A stretch of DNA of 64,000 nt from Haliclona indistincta (taxonomy: Eukaryota; Porifera; Demospongiae; Haplosclerida; Chalinidae), in contig OZ024784.1 in assembly GCA_964017065.1 (NCBI GenBank), positions 7,669,152 to 7,733,151 of the forward strand, read 5' to 3'. Numbering within the stretch: the stretch's first letter is position 1; each line of letters starts with the position of its first letter. Of this stretch, positions 45,001 through 54,360 are shown one piece after another. The notes below the pieces were generated by a model. That model did not search any database. It saw only the letters and a list, made by a program, of their open reading frames with translations, and was not told the DNA's origin. The position numbers and the translations under genes are program-made.

Positions 45001-45887
45001 ACTGTGCTAGGTTGAGCAGACGTCTCTGTCGTAGAACCAGACAGACTTCAATTGTTCAAGGCATCATTGCTTTCCTGGTCATCTGCTACTCACAATGTGC
45101 TAACAATAGTTTTAAGATTCTAACAATGGCCAGAGTGTCGAGCATTGGAGATATAGAAGTTAAAAGAGTGGTATACTATGCTGGAAGCATATCCTATTTT
45201 AGTCTCGAACACTTGCCCTATGCCATTCCTGCTGTTTTCATACTCATTGTTGTGGTTATTCCTCTCCCTCTTGTTTTATTCTTTGATCCTTTCCTACTGA
45301 AGATTGAAGGGCTCTTGGTCCAGCATCACTTGCTAAGATCGTGCTTACCATGGACTCAGTTTAGAATGAAGTTCAAGCCTTTCCTTGACTCATTTCAAGG
45401 ATGCTTTAGAGATGATGCTCGTTACTTTGCAGGTCTGTTCTTTGTCTATCGTGTGGTGATCTATGTCACATCAATGATGGTTAAGAACACAGTAGAATTT
45501 AACATTCTTTTAGAAGCAATCTTAATTGTCATGCTGACTATCCAAGCAACAGTTCAGCCATTTGAAAAGAAATTTGATAATATTATCTCGTGCTTTGTGT
45601 TTGCTGTTCTTCTGCTCATGAACACTCTCACAGTTAGTGTCTATCTTCTTGACCAGGCTAAAGGGGTTTCAAATGAACTACTAGTAATCTATTGGGTTCA
45701 GTTTATGCTATGCTGTGTTCCAGTAGTAGTTGGTCTCGGTATGTGTGCAAAATGGTTTGTGATAAAAATCAAAAATCGAAAGCAGACTTCAGTTACAAAT
45801 GCAATTAATGAGGAGTCTCTGTTGATAGATAGAAATGTGTCTGGCAGTTACTCCCAAATGAAGGATAGAGCTGGTTTGAGCATTTGA
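42015..45887 (+). CDS. Beta-helix multi-pass receptor-like protein 3
   Basis: This is an intronless gene of 1290 aa with the same architecture as the genes at 30972 and 37701. It is closer to paralogue 2 in the second half of the beta-helix, the Cys-rich region ([14 protein letters not shown]) and the segment GAGQFKPFYYIDFVYGIVDL. It is closer to paralogue 1 in a few other patches. The start at 42015 follows the shared signal peptide. An AATAAA lies at 45980-45985, about 95 bp after the stop. Extracellular and loop residues carry most of the differences. Function is unknown; a surface-recognition role is inferred. Confidence 0.85.
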   Translation: MASCVALVVLQLLLTSLTLSTAVIVRIDADNGTNTSDCITGNHSCRTLQYAVTNSYNDDTTFLLLSDLTLLSTVNFTSRHNITITGAAGQPKQLICNCSYSQQIPCGLMFENITNLTLENIAVKHCGIPMNVTTEGEDIIIRGGVIIKNGAGNTSLVHYTATENNGYGTIILNTGGTVLIYNSSFCYNTITTSEITTEIGGGGLAIIASCSHTESCLPSGSSYSISKSRFCYNRIEWRENSFSFLELAYGGGLNVAFNVNTTDNKLLISDSTFNDNSALYGGGMFIGINSTQSFVMIQNSFLNNNNAEKGSGLFITCENTCNNNTVNINSSQFKNNKVIKKQTKSNYQGGGGIAIFIGGNLQFGLPVDNYFSLHNCTFTSNKARFGGGTYVYCGQQQSSKIDNEVHFINCSWKENLAAVSPAVDVSSGYLFAAQTKYTIVNVTFTDCIFINNIVSPFVIDNATDSLYMRQYTGTFLSMQVPVNFSGNTIFTNNNGTALLVSSSVVTFLEGSNVLFHNNTGVFGGAITLMGFSLLQYQDNTIFNFVSNNATLGGAIHVRSYDQHLSFNSRTCFLFFWTLDSKPNNVSFNFYNNSASTGVGNAIYMTSVKACLKSCELILHSKKLNTNDIFVNDSCLGNFTFIAPAQFFNISTEGSEVTYRNKTIMLEMTPGMDYQLPLDVLDDFGDNVTNVTVYTAQLADSCSSHDVSIDPAFTNVASNTIRILGMPTTTCDLVLTIHGSQMIQVSVQFNLTWCHPGYVLNNLPDKQHLSSCVCSAHTTLPNRHYNGIDYCNSTTSAAIINPGIWVGYDTDNDNPPTQDNLYTAPCPTAYCNSTLLELNMSAESLKEYMCEANRQGFLCGECQNATVFFNSFYPACQEDHNCALGPLFYIVYEILPISIVFIVIILADISLTSGVACNAIFLAQIFNTINFLANGAGQFKPFYYIDFVYGIVDLDFNFPFCFWSGASALQIKAMKYVSLLYAMGLVVVTITVVNHCNCARLSRRLCRRTRQTSIVQGIIAFLVICYSQCANNSFKILTMARVSSIGDIEVKRVVYYAGSISYFSLEHLPYAIPAVFILIVVVIPLPLVLFFDPFLLKIEGLLVQHHLLRSCLPWTQFRMKFKPFLDSFQGCFRDDARYFAGLFFVYRVVIYVTSMMVKNTVEFNILLEAILIVMLTIQATVQPFEKKFDNIISCFVFAVLLLMNTLTVSVYLLDQAKGVSNELLVIYWVQFMLCCVPVVVGLGMCAKWFVIKIKNRKQTSVTNAINEESLLIDRNVSGSYSQMKDRAGLSI

Positions 45888-46043
45888 AACTCTACCTTGT
45901 ACAAGCGACTATAGAGTGCTACATGTGTGACATTGTGTAACTTTTAGACCCTTGCTTAATACAATAATAGCTTCCACACAATAAAGCTGTTCTCTTAATA
46001 ATTGTGTTGTCTGAGTGAAAATTGTTATTCTTTAAAATAGATG

Positions 46044-47528
46044 TCATTTTGATCTATTCCAACCATATCGTTGCACCATGCGCTCAAATGCTACTCTAGC
46101 TTCAGACTCTGAGTATTCATGATCTGGATTATGGTCCAATCGAGCCTTTGGGTCCGACATTATCTCAGCTCTGACCTGAATTAAAATACTCTAGAGAGAA
46201 AAAACAAGTTACACGTGCATTTTAAAGTGGTATGTGACTGACCTCGATATCATTTGAAGGAGACCAGCCTGATCTAGTGAGCATCTGCAGACACACACTA
46301 CCACCGATTGTAACATGACCTACAGCAGTAGGTGAATATTGCACTCTGATATGTAGCGACTTTGCATGCAATACCTGTGAGAAACTGAAATCGAGGTCTG
46401 ACAACACGAACAAAGGGAGGACTCATTGGATAGTCCTTAGGGAATTTCATCTCCAAAGATACCACTGGCTGCATGAGATGAGCAGGATATCGCTGACTGG
46501 AATACTGTACCTTTCTGTTGTATCTTTGGGCGTAAGTTTCAAGATCGGATTGCAGGAGAGACTTGGTGTCAAAGTCCCCTAATTCCATGTCCCAAATAAA
46601 CAGATTGTCCTAAGGCAGAATAGTGTGTGGAGTGTTATACAGTAGAAGAGTATGCATACCCCTCTTGGTCTACCAGCAATTCCAAACTTTTCTCCAGACT
46701 TGTTGAAACTCTTGAGATCTATTATAGCGACATGTGATATTGATTCCTCTTTCTCCCTCTCTTTCATTACTCTCTTACCTGCTAACAATCTATGCACAGC
46801 CACAGGACTGCCATCTCCAGTAAAGAAATCATCGGCAGACATACCTTCATCAGGTGACTTTGACACACTGGAGAGAACACGAGTGCTTATTACAAATAGG
46901 CATGCTAGCACATTTTTCAAGTGTTAGTGTGAATACATAGTGTCATTTGTTGTTGCATACCTCATCTTGGTTTGATCTGTCTTGAGCCCATCATTATCTT
47001 CCTCGTCTTGATAGTAGTCATACATGTCGTCATCCTCATCATCTTGATCATCACTACCAATGCTGTTGTTGCTGCTTGGAGAATCACTACTTCTCTGGAG
47101 AAGTTAGTGATCAATAAGCAATGCGAAGAGCTAATAGGAACCTTGTTAGTTAATAAACCCGATGCTTTGTCTAATATGGCAGCAAGAGTTCTCTCCGGAG
47201 CTGTCAAATAGTCAATGTCAGCTGACAAGATACCAGCACTGTCACTATCATCACTCCATACAGTCTATTGAACAGAAAAAATTGCATTGAATTTTTGCAA
47301 ATTCGCTCGTCGCTCAGTTCCCTAGATGCTCATTTCCAAACTCACCCAGCTGTCTCCTTGTTCCTCAGGAGGAGCGACATAGAAAGACCCTCTAGCATCA
47401 GCCAGAACCACTCTACGACACGTATCGTCTACTTTCCGCACAGAAAAACCCGTATCTGTCTCTCTGGCCCATTGTTGCGTTGCTGGGACAACTTCTTCCC
47501 AGGTAGTCATGCTCGAAGCAGAAGCCAT
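46044..47528 (-). CDS. UBE2Q-like ubiquitin-conjugating enzyme, 7 exons
   Basis: Exons are 47346-47528, 47142-47264, 46961-47094, 46660-46867, 46375-46609, 46243-46319 and 46044-46190, joining to 368 aa (human UBE2Q2 is about 375). An acidic DDEDDD stretch precedes the UBC fold, as in UBE2Q. The fold has FPKDYPMSPPFVRVVRP and then GGSVCLQMLTRSGWSPSNDI. Its Cys matches the catalytic Cys in the GGAICMELLTKQGWSS region of UBE2Q1. The end (YGWNRSK) is shorter than in vertebrates. The start at 47528 has a good context (gaaATGGC). A longer in-frame start at 47573 would leave only 8 bp to the divergent TOX start at 47582. The gene should transfer ubiquitin as an E2. Confidence 0.85.
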
Positions 47529-47581
47529 TTCACGATGAGCATCTGAATAGGCGTGTCTACAGTAAAGCCACACCCATCTTT

Positions 47582-49346
47582 ATGATGGCCGCCGCCTCGT
47601 GTGAAGAATCGGTGCAACAGCGCCTCTTAGAGCACTCCTACGCTAAAGTAAGTATTATTTCGCGCTATTTAAAGTTTCAAAGTAGAGTGTGTTGTATCTT
47701 AGGTGTGACTTAAGTACATGTAACAAACGTTGTCTGTGTATTTAGCAATCATGGGTGGAGCCTGTTGCTGGAGATCAGGAAGAGCCCATGGACACCTCCA
47801 CTTCTTCTTGCTCTATGACAGCTCACGAGACACTTACTGCACTCAACAGCAATGAAGACACATTTGAAGTGTTTCTCCTCACTCTCCTTCGTGCTCATAG
47901 CGCTAGTCAGTTGGGCAATACAGCTGAAGGAGACATCATGAACATTGCTCCTGAATCTCTTAGTTCACTCACATTTGAACAGATTCAATCAGTAATGACT
48001 AGTACTTCAGTAAACTATAACGTGGTGCAGCAAATCCTTGCTCAGAAGGAAACACTAGGAAAACCAGCAACAATGGATGTTGATGATGAACAACAACTCA
48101 GAGGAGAAGCAGTTGGTGGAGAAGGAGATAGTAAAATAGTTAGTAGTGTCAGTGGAGGAGTTAGCAGCAGTGGAGAAGAATCGAGTCAAGGCCAGATTGG
48201 TCCACTACCTCCTACTCAAGCTCAACTAGGTGCTGCTGGCTTATCCATCAAGCTCACAGCAGATCAGTTAACACAGCTACAAGCTCAAGTGTCTGAGCTC
48301 CTCCTGCAGCAGTCTGTCCTTCCTACCAACCTGTCACCCATACAGCAACAAGCCTTTGTCCAGTCACTCATAGCCAAGCAGCTCAACATACAACAACAAC
48401 CAATGGTACCAGTAAAGAATCTCACAGCATCACCAAAAGTATGTTACAGCAATAGTTAAGAATTCCACCAGAGTTTATCTTTTGTGATTTGCAACAATGC
48501 AAAGACATTTTATTGAATTTATTCATTCTACAGTCCTCTCATAATGGACACCATCAGTTACAGGAACAGCTTGGTTTAAAGGAGCCTCCCTCACCTACTT
48601 CATCCTCCTCTTCCACTGCATCTTCAGTTCAGCTACCACCACCATCAAAAAGAAAGAAAGACTCAGATACTAAGCGGTTAGTGTATAGTAATACTGGATT
48701 GTCTCTTCATGTTATCCTCCAAGCAGTCCTCGTACCCCTTTCAACCTGTACTTCAGTGATGTCTACTCATCAGTTCAAAGCGAGAATCCTAAGGTACTAT
48801 GACATTGTGTACTAAGACTCTGACTCTTGTGATTGTCTTTAATAGCTCTCCTTTTCTGAGGCCTCCAAGATAGTGTCCAAGAGATGGAACCAGTTGGGTC
48901 AAGAAGGAAAACAGGTTTGTGAACAAATTATGCACGTCTTTCCATTTTCCAGTTCCTCTTATAGAAATACTATGACCAGCATGAACTGTTAAAAGCTGAC
49001 TTTAAACAGAAATCAGGTGCTGATGACACTGAACTGACTGCCAGTAAACCTAAGAGCAGTAAAGCTGATGCAAAGAAAGAGCGGAGACCCAGCATTGAGA
49101 ACAAGATTAAACCAAAGGTTGAGGAGGTTGAGAGAGTTAAGGAGCCAGGAATGTGTATGGTTGCTGGTTGCTACAATATGGCAGCAGAGGGTGTAGAGGA
49201 AAAAGGCGGAAACTACTGCAGCAACGAGTGTGTGGTCAAACATTGCAAGTGAGTGAAGTGATGTTGATATGTATTATGCTGTTACTCACTTGTTTTTCAG
49301 GAATATTTTCCAGAGCTGGATAGGTCAGCGGAAGCATCGATCATAA
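47582..49346 (+). CDS. TOX: TOX-family HMG-box protein, 7 exons
   Basis: Exons are 47582-47647, 47746-48438, 48534-48676, 48727-48793, 48846-48914, 48965-49248 and 49301-49346, joining to 455 aa. The N-terminal half is Ser/Gln/Leu-rich. An HMG box starts near residue 301 (PFNLYFSDVYSSVQSENPK, then LSFSEASKIVSKRWNQLGQE). Near residue 405 a Cys motif, CMVAGCYN...YCSNECVVKHCKNIF, matches the C-terminal CxxxxC...YCSNECVVKHC segment of vertebrate TOX proteins. That combination identifies the family, which binds DNA and regulates transcription. A tandem acceptor (aagcag, 48721-48726) allows exon 4 to start at 48724 or 48727. It starts 53 bp from the UBE2Q-like start on the other strand. Confidence 0.88.
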
Positions 49347-49498
49347 CAATACACACACATATCAAAGTTTATAATAATCATCTCTCTTCAATTCATTGTT
49401 CCTGATATTTTTCAACTCAATACAGTGATTGTCTGTTTCATTGAAAATAATCCAGTACTAAGATTGTGAATGAAATTCGAATACTGCCTTGTGCAACA

Positions 49499-52336
49499 CT
49501 ATTCAAAAGTGACGTCTACGTGTCCAGTGTTACCAATAAATTTGATCTGATAAGGTACAAACTGAATGTGGTAGTCTGTGAAGAAGTACACAGCTTGCTG
49601 GTAAGTGGTGACCCATTGCAGTGGTTCTCCTTGTTGAGGAGACTGCAAAGGAGGACAGAGTAACCGTCAGCATGCATTCGACAGTACTATACCTTAGCTA
49701 ATCCTTCGGACAACAGCAGATCAGTAGTTAGTTGATAATCCATCCACAGCACCACACCATGACAAGGCTGGCTAGTATCTTCTACCTTCATTGTACCACT
49801 AGCTGACAGTAAAGTGTCTTCTGTAACAATGGAATTGAAATCAAATTTCAAAAGTGTTTCCACGCAGCTCTGCGGATAGCAACGATATTCCCACAGACGA
49901 AACACGTCTGGTTCAGTACTGGAGGGAGAGGAAGCCTGAGAAGAGAAATAAGAATAAAAATTAATAGTTTAGGACTACCTACATCATCATATGCAGAGAG
50001 ATTAAATCCTTCAACCGTTCCAACGGATTCTTTTAATTTATGAAGATGTTCAAATCGTACTGTACAATATAATAGGAATAAACAGCAAAATCCTAGCAAA
50101 AATCCTACCTGCAATAGCTCTTAGGTATCCTTTGCAAGGGACTATGGATGCATCCGGTGCAAGCAGATCTTGTAGTGCAGAGCGAACATACCAGAAATAG
50201 AGATTGTGCCAGGGAAGAAGAGAAGAGATATAGTATGGTTCAGCAATGAGAGCATCCAGCTGGTGATTGTGTAGGTCTGAATGAGTCAGCTCATGAGCCA
50301 GTTTGGTTAGTACGTGGACCTTATCAGATAGAGAGTTACAGTCTAATAACTGAGCAAGAAGCCGAGTAGGTGAGTTTTCAAGATGTGGTATATAACTCAC
50401 TTGTTGGATGCATTTTTCAGAACGAGCATTGCTTTCAGCAGTGTATATCTGGGATGGTACATATTCAGTGCTTAGTCTGCATGTATGTATTCACCATGGA
50501 GAGTGTTGGGAACAGGTGATGTGTGACTGAAGCTGTCATTATAGGCAGCAGTGAACCATCGCTGACAAACAGAACTCTAGTTCTGCACACCAGAGCCTAT
50601 AGCATACACGGATTATCACTAGTCTACATAAAACATGTCAAACCTTTTTCACTGCTTCCCAAAGAAGACTATTTCTTAATGAGTTATTGAGCATGCTCAG
50701 TCTGCTTCTGCTCCAGGCCATATGGACCCCACAGTGGCACACTGGTCCACTGGTAACTAAACAAAGTACTGCTGAACTAACTAATTAAGTGTGTCTCACC
50801 TACATGACTGTGGCATGGTTGCAATGCTGGCCACATTGTGTAGTCATCGTTAGACATTGTTACCATCATCTCATCACCTTGAAGGATGAGTGGGAGTCGC
50901 TACTGCTATGGCAACATATACTAGGCCTACCTGCTGTAACAGATAGTGGTAGTGGTGGATAGTGTACACACTGTAACCAGTGCTCCCTCCACTACATGGT
51001 GTGATACATACTACACAAGATACACTACATTATACCTGTAGATTGTGTTGCCAAGGTGATAAGCTGAGTTCCACACCAGGAGCCAGAGTCAGGGACCACC
51101 ATACAGCAATAGCATGACAGGTACCAGACTGAGTGATGGGAATAGAAACAGGACTGTGGCATTTGGTCTGTACGGATGACATCTCAGCAAACGAGAATCT
51201 GAAGATGGAAAATAATTTTACCAGCCGAAACAATTATTATTAAGATTTAATAATTCAGAAAGAGTATTAATAGCCCAATACCGAGCAACTGGTAGAGGGA
51301 GTGATAGCATTGTTAGGTGATGAGTAGGTAGTTGATCAAGATGGAGACTCCAGGGGAATGGAGGACCAGAACAACACTGCCACTGCTTGGGAAGAAGGAG
51401 AGGAGGATGGTCGGGTAGCTACATGATATAAACTTATAGAAACAGCTAGATGTTAATCACAACAATGGCGTTACCTTAGGAAAGACAGGAGAGAAGAATG
51501 ATCTGAGAAACACACTGTCCACTAGTTGAGCATATATAGTCACACCAGAAGGCACCACAATAGCATCCAACTACAGAATCAATATTAGAATTCAGCAACA
51601 CACAGATTCTCACAGAGTACCTCCAGTAGGTGCTTGTGTGCATGTACTAGTGTAGGCAATACTCCCTCGCCAATGAGCTCGGAGTCAAATATTTCAGTAA
51701 TGAGTATATTAGCTCGGAAAGGCATGTCACCATCTGAAAGAGAGCATTGATCAATAAAATGCAAGATAGATAGTTGACTTGTGGTGCATACCTGGTCCAA
51801 TCGTCATGTCTGTTGATCTTTTGGATATCACTGTTATTACTGACTGAAGATGATTGACATCAATCACACGAGAGGCTATTTTAGCCATTGGTTTCAATAC
51901 CTAACAAAAGAGACTGCAGCTATGATTGCTGAAGAGCTTGCCTTACCTCACATGCAGTAATGTGTCTAGCTCCAGCACTAGCTGCCATCATTGCAAGCAG
52001 TCCTGTCCCAGTACCGATGTCCAGGATCCTGGGTTCATGCCCACGGTCTCTCATAGTTTTCACTGCATGTGTAATAGCAGCATGATAGAGCTTGTTCTGA
52101 GGGAAAACAAAAACTTTAGACCAAGAGCCAGTACTATTACACTAACCCTCTCCTTGTCATGCAGCATGTCTCCATACTGGGAGCTACAGAAAGGATTGGC
52201 TGTTACAGTATAAGTGGTATACCACGATGTACCTAGCTAGCTCAAAAGAGACGTCTTCTTGTTCACAATTGAGGTCTTTTCCAGTATGTACCCACTCCAT
52301 TTTGCCAGTGGTTGGGTTGACACGTTGAGTGAACAT
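49499..52336 (-). CDS. PRMT7: Protein arginine methyltransferase 7, 17 exons
   Basis: Seventeen short exons join in frame to 671 aa (human about 692): 52233-52336, 52147-52183, 51947-52096, 51792-51900, 51621-51733, 51475-51570, 51282-51418, 51036-51198, 50931-50991, 50800-50877, 50644-50756, 50495-50596, 50401-50448, 50109-50349, 49983-50059, 49693-49935 and 49499-49642. The SAM motif [10 protein letters not shown] is near residue 72 and the double-E loop [12 protein letters not shown] near 146. The second, degenerate catalytic half shows [17 protein letters not shown] and [10 protein letters not shown]. The start is the [14 protein letters not shown] N-terminus of the family. PRMT7 monomethylates arginine. 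Exons 10 and 15 have alternative splice sites nearby; I chose those that keep frame and homology. Confidence 0.9.
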
Positions 52337-52439
52337 TCAGAGGCGATGTACACATGTAGCTGAGTTGAATCAATGCAATGGGCGGGGCTATACTACAACA
52401 CGTGCGAGTAGGCGTGTCTAATAAATCAATAGTGCAGTG

Positions 52440-53088
52440 ATGAGTGCAGTCTTGAATCGTTTTTGTAAACGTCTGTTTACTCTTACACTAGCCGAGAACG
52501 CTATATCTTCACAGGTATTATTATATTCACTTGTACTGTAATATTATACAACACAGGCATTGATTGTAAGAGGATTCCGGCCGAGTAGTGTGCTATTACT
52601 GGCTACAGTAGGAGAGGACAGAATTGCTGCGATTCTTACGAGAGAACTCCAGCCGACATACTTACAAGTACACGATATATCAGGTCTGAACCGAAATTTT
52701 ACTCTAGCTAGCTGTTTGTGTAGGTGTGGCTAACACTAACGAGAGTGAGCCTGAGCGAGAGTGATGTTTCTGGGTGATACCCAAAACTAATGATGTTGTT
52801 TACAAAATTTATGTAGCATTTCTTGTGGTATGGGCAGTTTTCATAATGCAACTATGTTCACACACAGGAGGATGTGGATCTATGTATGAGATAACTATTG
52901 ACTCAAAACAATTTGAGGGCAAGCGAGTCATTCAGCAACACAGAATGGTTAATGAGGTGAAATGATACACAAGTATTGTAGTACGGTACATTAGAGTGCT
53001 TCTCTGTTGCTTGCAGGCTCTGAAAGATGAGGTACCATCACTCCATGGTTTAACAATCAGAATAGGCAACCCAACTGATGAATCATAG
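52440..53088 (+). CDS. BOLA3: BolA-like protein 3 (mitochondrial Fe-S factor), 4 exons
   Basis: Exons 52440-52514, 52557-52683, 52868-52956 and 53017-53088 join to 120 aa. The N-terminus is basic and Ser/Leu-rich, fitting a mitochondrial presequence. The BolA fold carries QVHDISGGCGSMYEI and then RVIQQHRMVNEALKDEVPSL, very close to human BOLA3. In animals it helps deliver Fe-S clusters to lipoate synthase and respiratory enzymes. It starts 103 bp from PRMT7 on the other strand. A possible poly(A) signal, AATAAA, is at 53479-53484. The stretch 53089-53507 is probably its 3' UTR and holds nothing else I can support. Confidence 0.92.
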
Positions 53089-53507
53089 CACACAACAGAT
53101 GATGTACTAAAGACAGCTACATACACTAACAGCAGCCATGTTGTACCTAATCACTTCTAGTACACCACCAATCACCTCTGTAAAGTATGACCTATTTTCC
53201 ACGAAAAATGGTATTGTAGTTGTGTGAGGATAGGCCCTGACTGCACAATAAGAGGTGGTACTGTGTATTGAGTTGTATAAATTACTTGTTTGCCTAATTC
53301 AGGGCTGTGGACATAACCACACTGCGGCTGTTTATCCGAGAGCATATAAACCACTCCTTTCAATCAGTAACACGCCCTCAACAGAAATTCAAAACCACAG
53401 TGGCAGCTGTGTAAAGTTACATGTTACACAGGTAGAAGGGTGTAGATACTGTAAACCAATGATTAATGCAGAATACTGAATAAACAACATTGTAGTACTG
53501 ATAAGTA

Positions 53508-54282
53508 TTATGCATCTTCCTCCTCCTCCTCATCTTCACCAAATGAGAGTAAGCTAGAATTTTTAACACCTTTTTGTTGGCTTTTGGTTCTGTTTTTACT
53601 ACTACTGCTCTTGGTCGAATCCTCTCGAGGCTTCTTCCTGCTTGTGGGAGAGGTGGATGATGAGGAAGCCTCTATCTTGCCAGAATCACTGCTTCTTCTC
53701 TTGAGTGCTGGTTTCTTGAAGATAAATTTCTCTCCATCACCATCTTCAGAGGATTGTGACAAGTGTCTCTGTGGTTTTTTGACATCTTCAGTTGCTGATG
53801 TCATAGAAAATATGCTATAAAAATATGGAAGAAAGTAGAGTTCTTACTAGCGCCATCACTACTGCTGGCTTCTGAATGTTGCTGCTGTAGGTATTGGTGG
53901 TACTCCTCCTCACCAACGTCTCCCTCCCTCAATACCACCACAGTTGGTCGTTCGTCATCTCTCTCAACATCTCCCTCTGGTGCTGGCTGAGCTACTTCAC
54001 GTTTTGTGTCAACAGTATCCCCTTCCTTGTATCCAACTCTGTGAGAGCATCAGACTCACAACATAATAATTATTATTATCAACATAATTATTATTATTAT
54101 CAACATGCATGATCATATAGATTTACCATTATTGTAATAACATTTTCTATGCAATTCTAATGATTGTAGATCTATAGTAATAATTAATAAGTTGAAGTAC
54201 CTGCGTACCTAGCTTTGAAAGCTTTCAAAAAGGCTGGCTCTTCTGGTTTTTTGAAGGACACGTTTCTACTCGGAACAGCCAT
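53508..54282 (-). CDS. KIAA1143: KIAA1143-like protein, 3 exons
   Basis: Exons 54209-54282, 53848-54038 and 53794-53508 join to 183 aa (human about 154). The N-terminus NVSFKKPEEPAFLKAFKARVGYKEGDTV matches by eye human [29 protein letters not shown]. The middle holds the conserved VVVLREGDV, and the end is NSSLLSFGEDEEEEEDA, like human NSSLLSFDNEDENE. The protein is charged and probably disordered; its function is not established. In human it lies head-to-head with KIF15, which here is 4.7 kb away past two death/ankyrin genes. Confidence 0.88.
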
Positions 54283-54360
54283 AAAGAAGGTGTGGTTGCA
54301 TTAATTTTATCACTGTTAATTTTATTCATTGTAGATTTGAAAGATGCCGAAGTCTACTTC

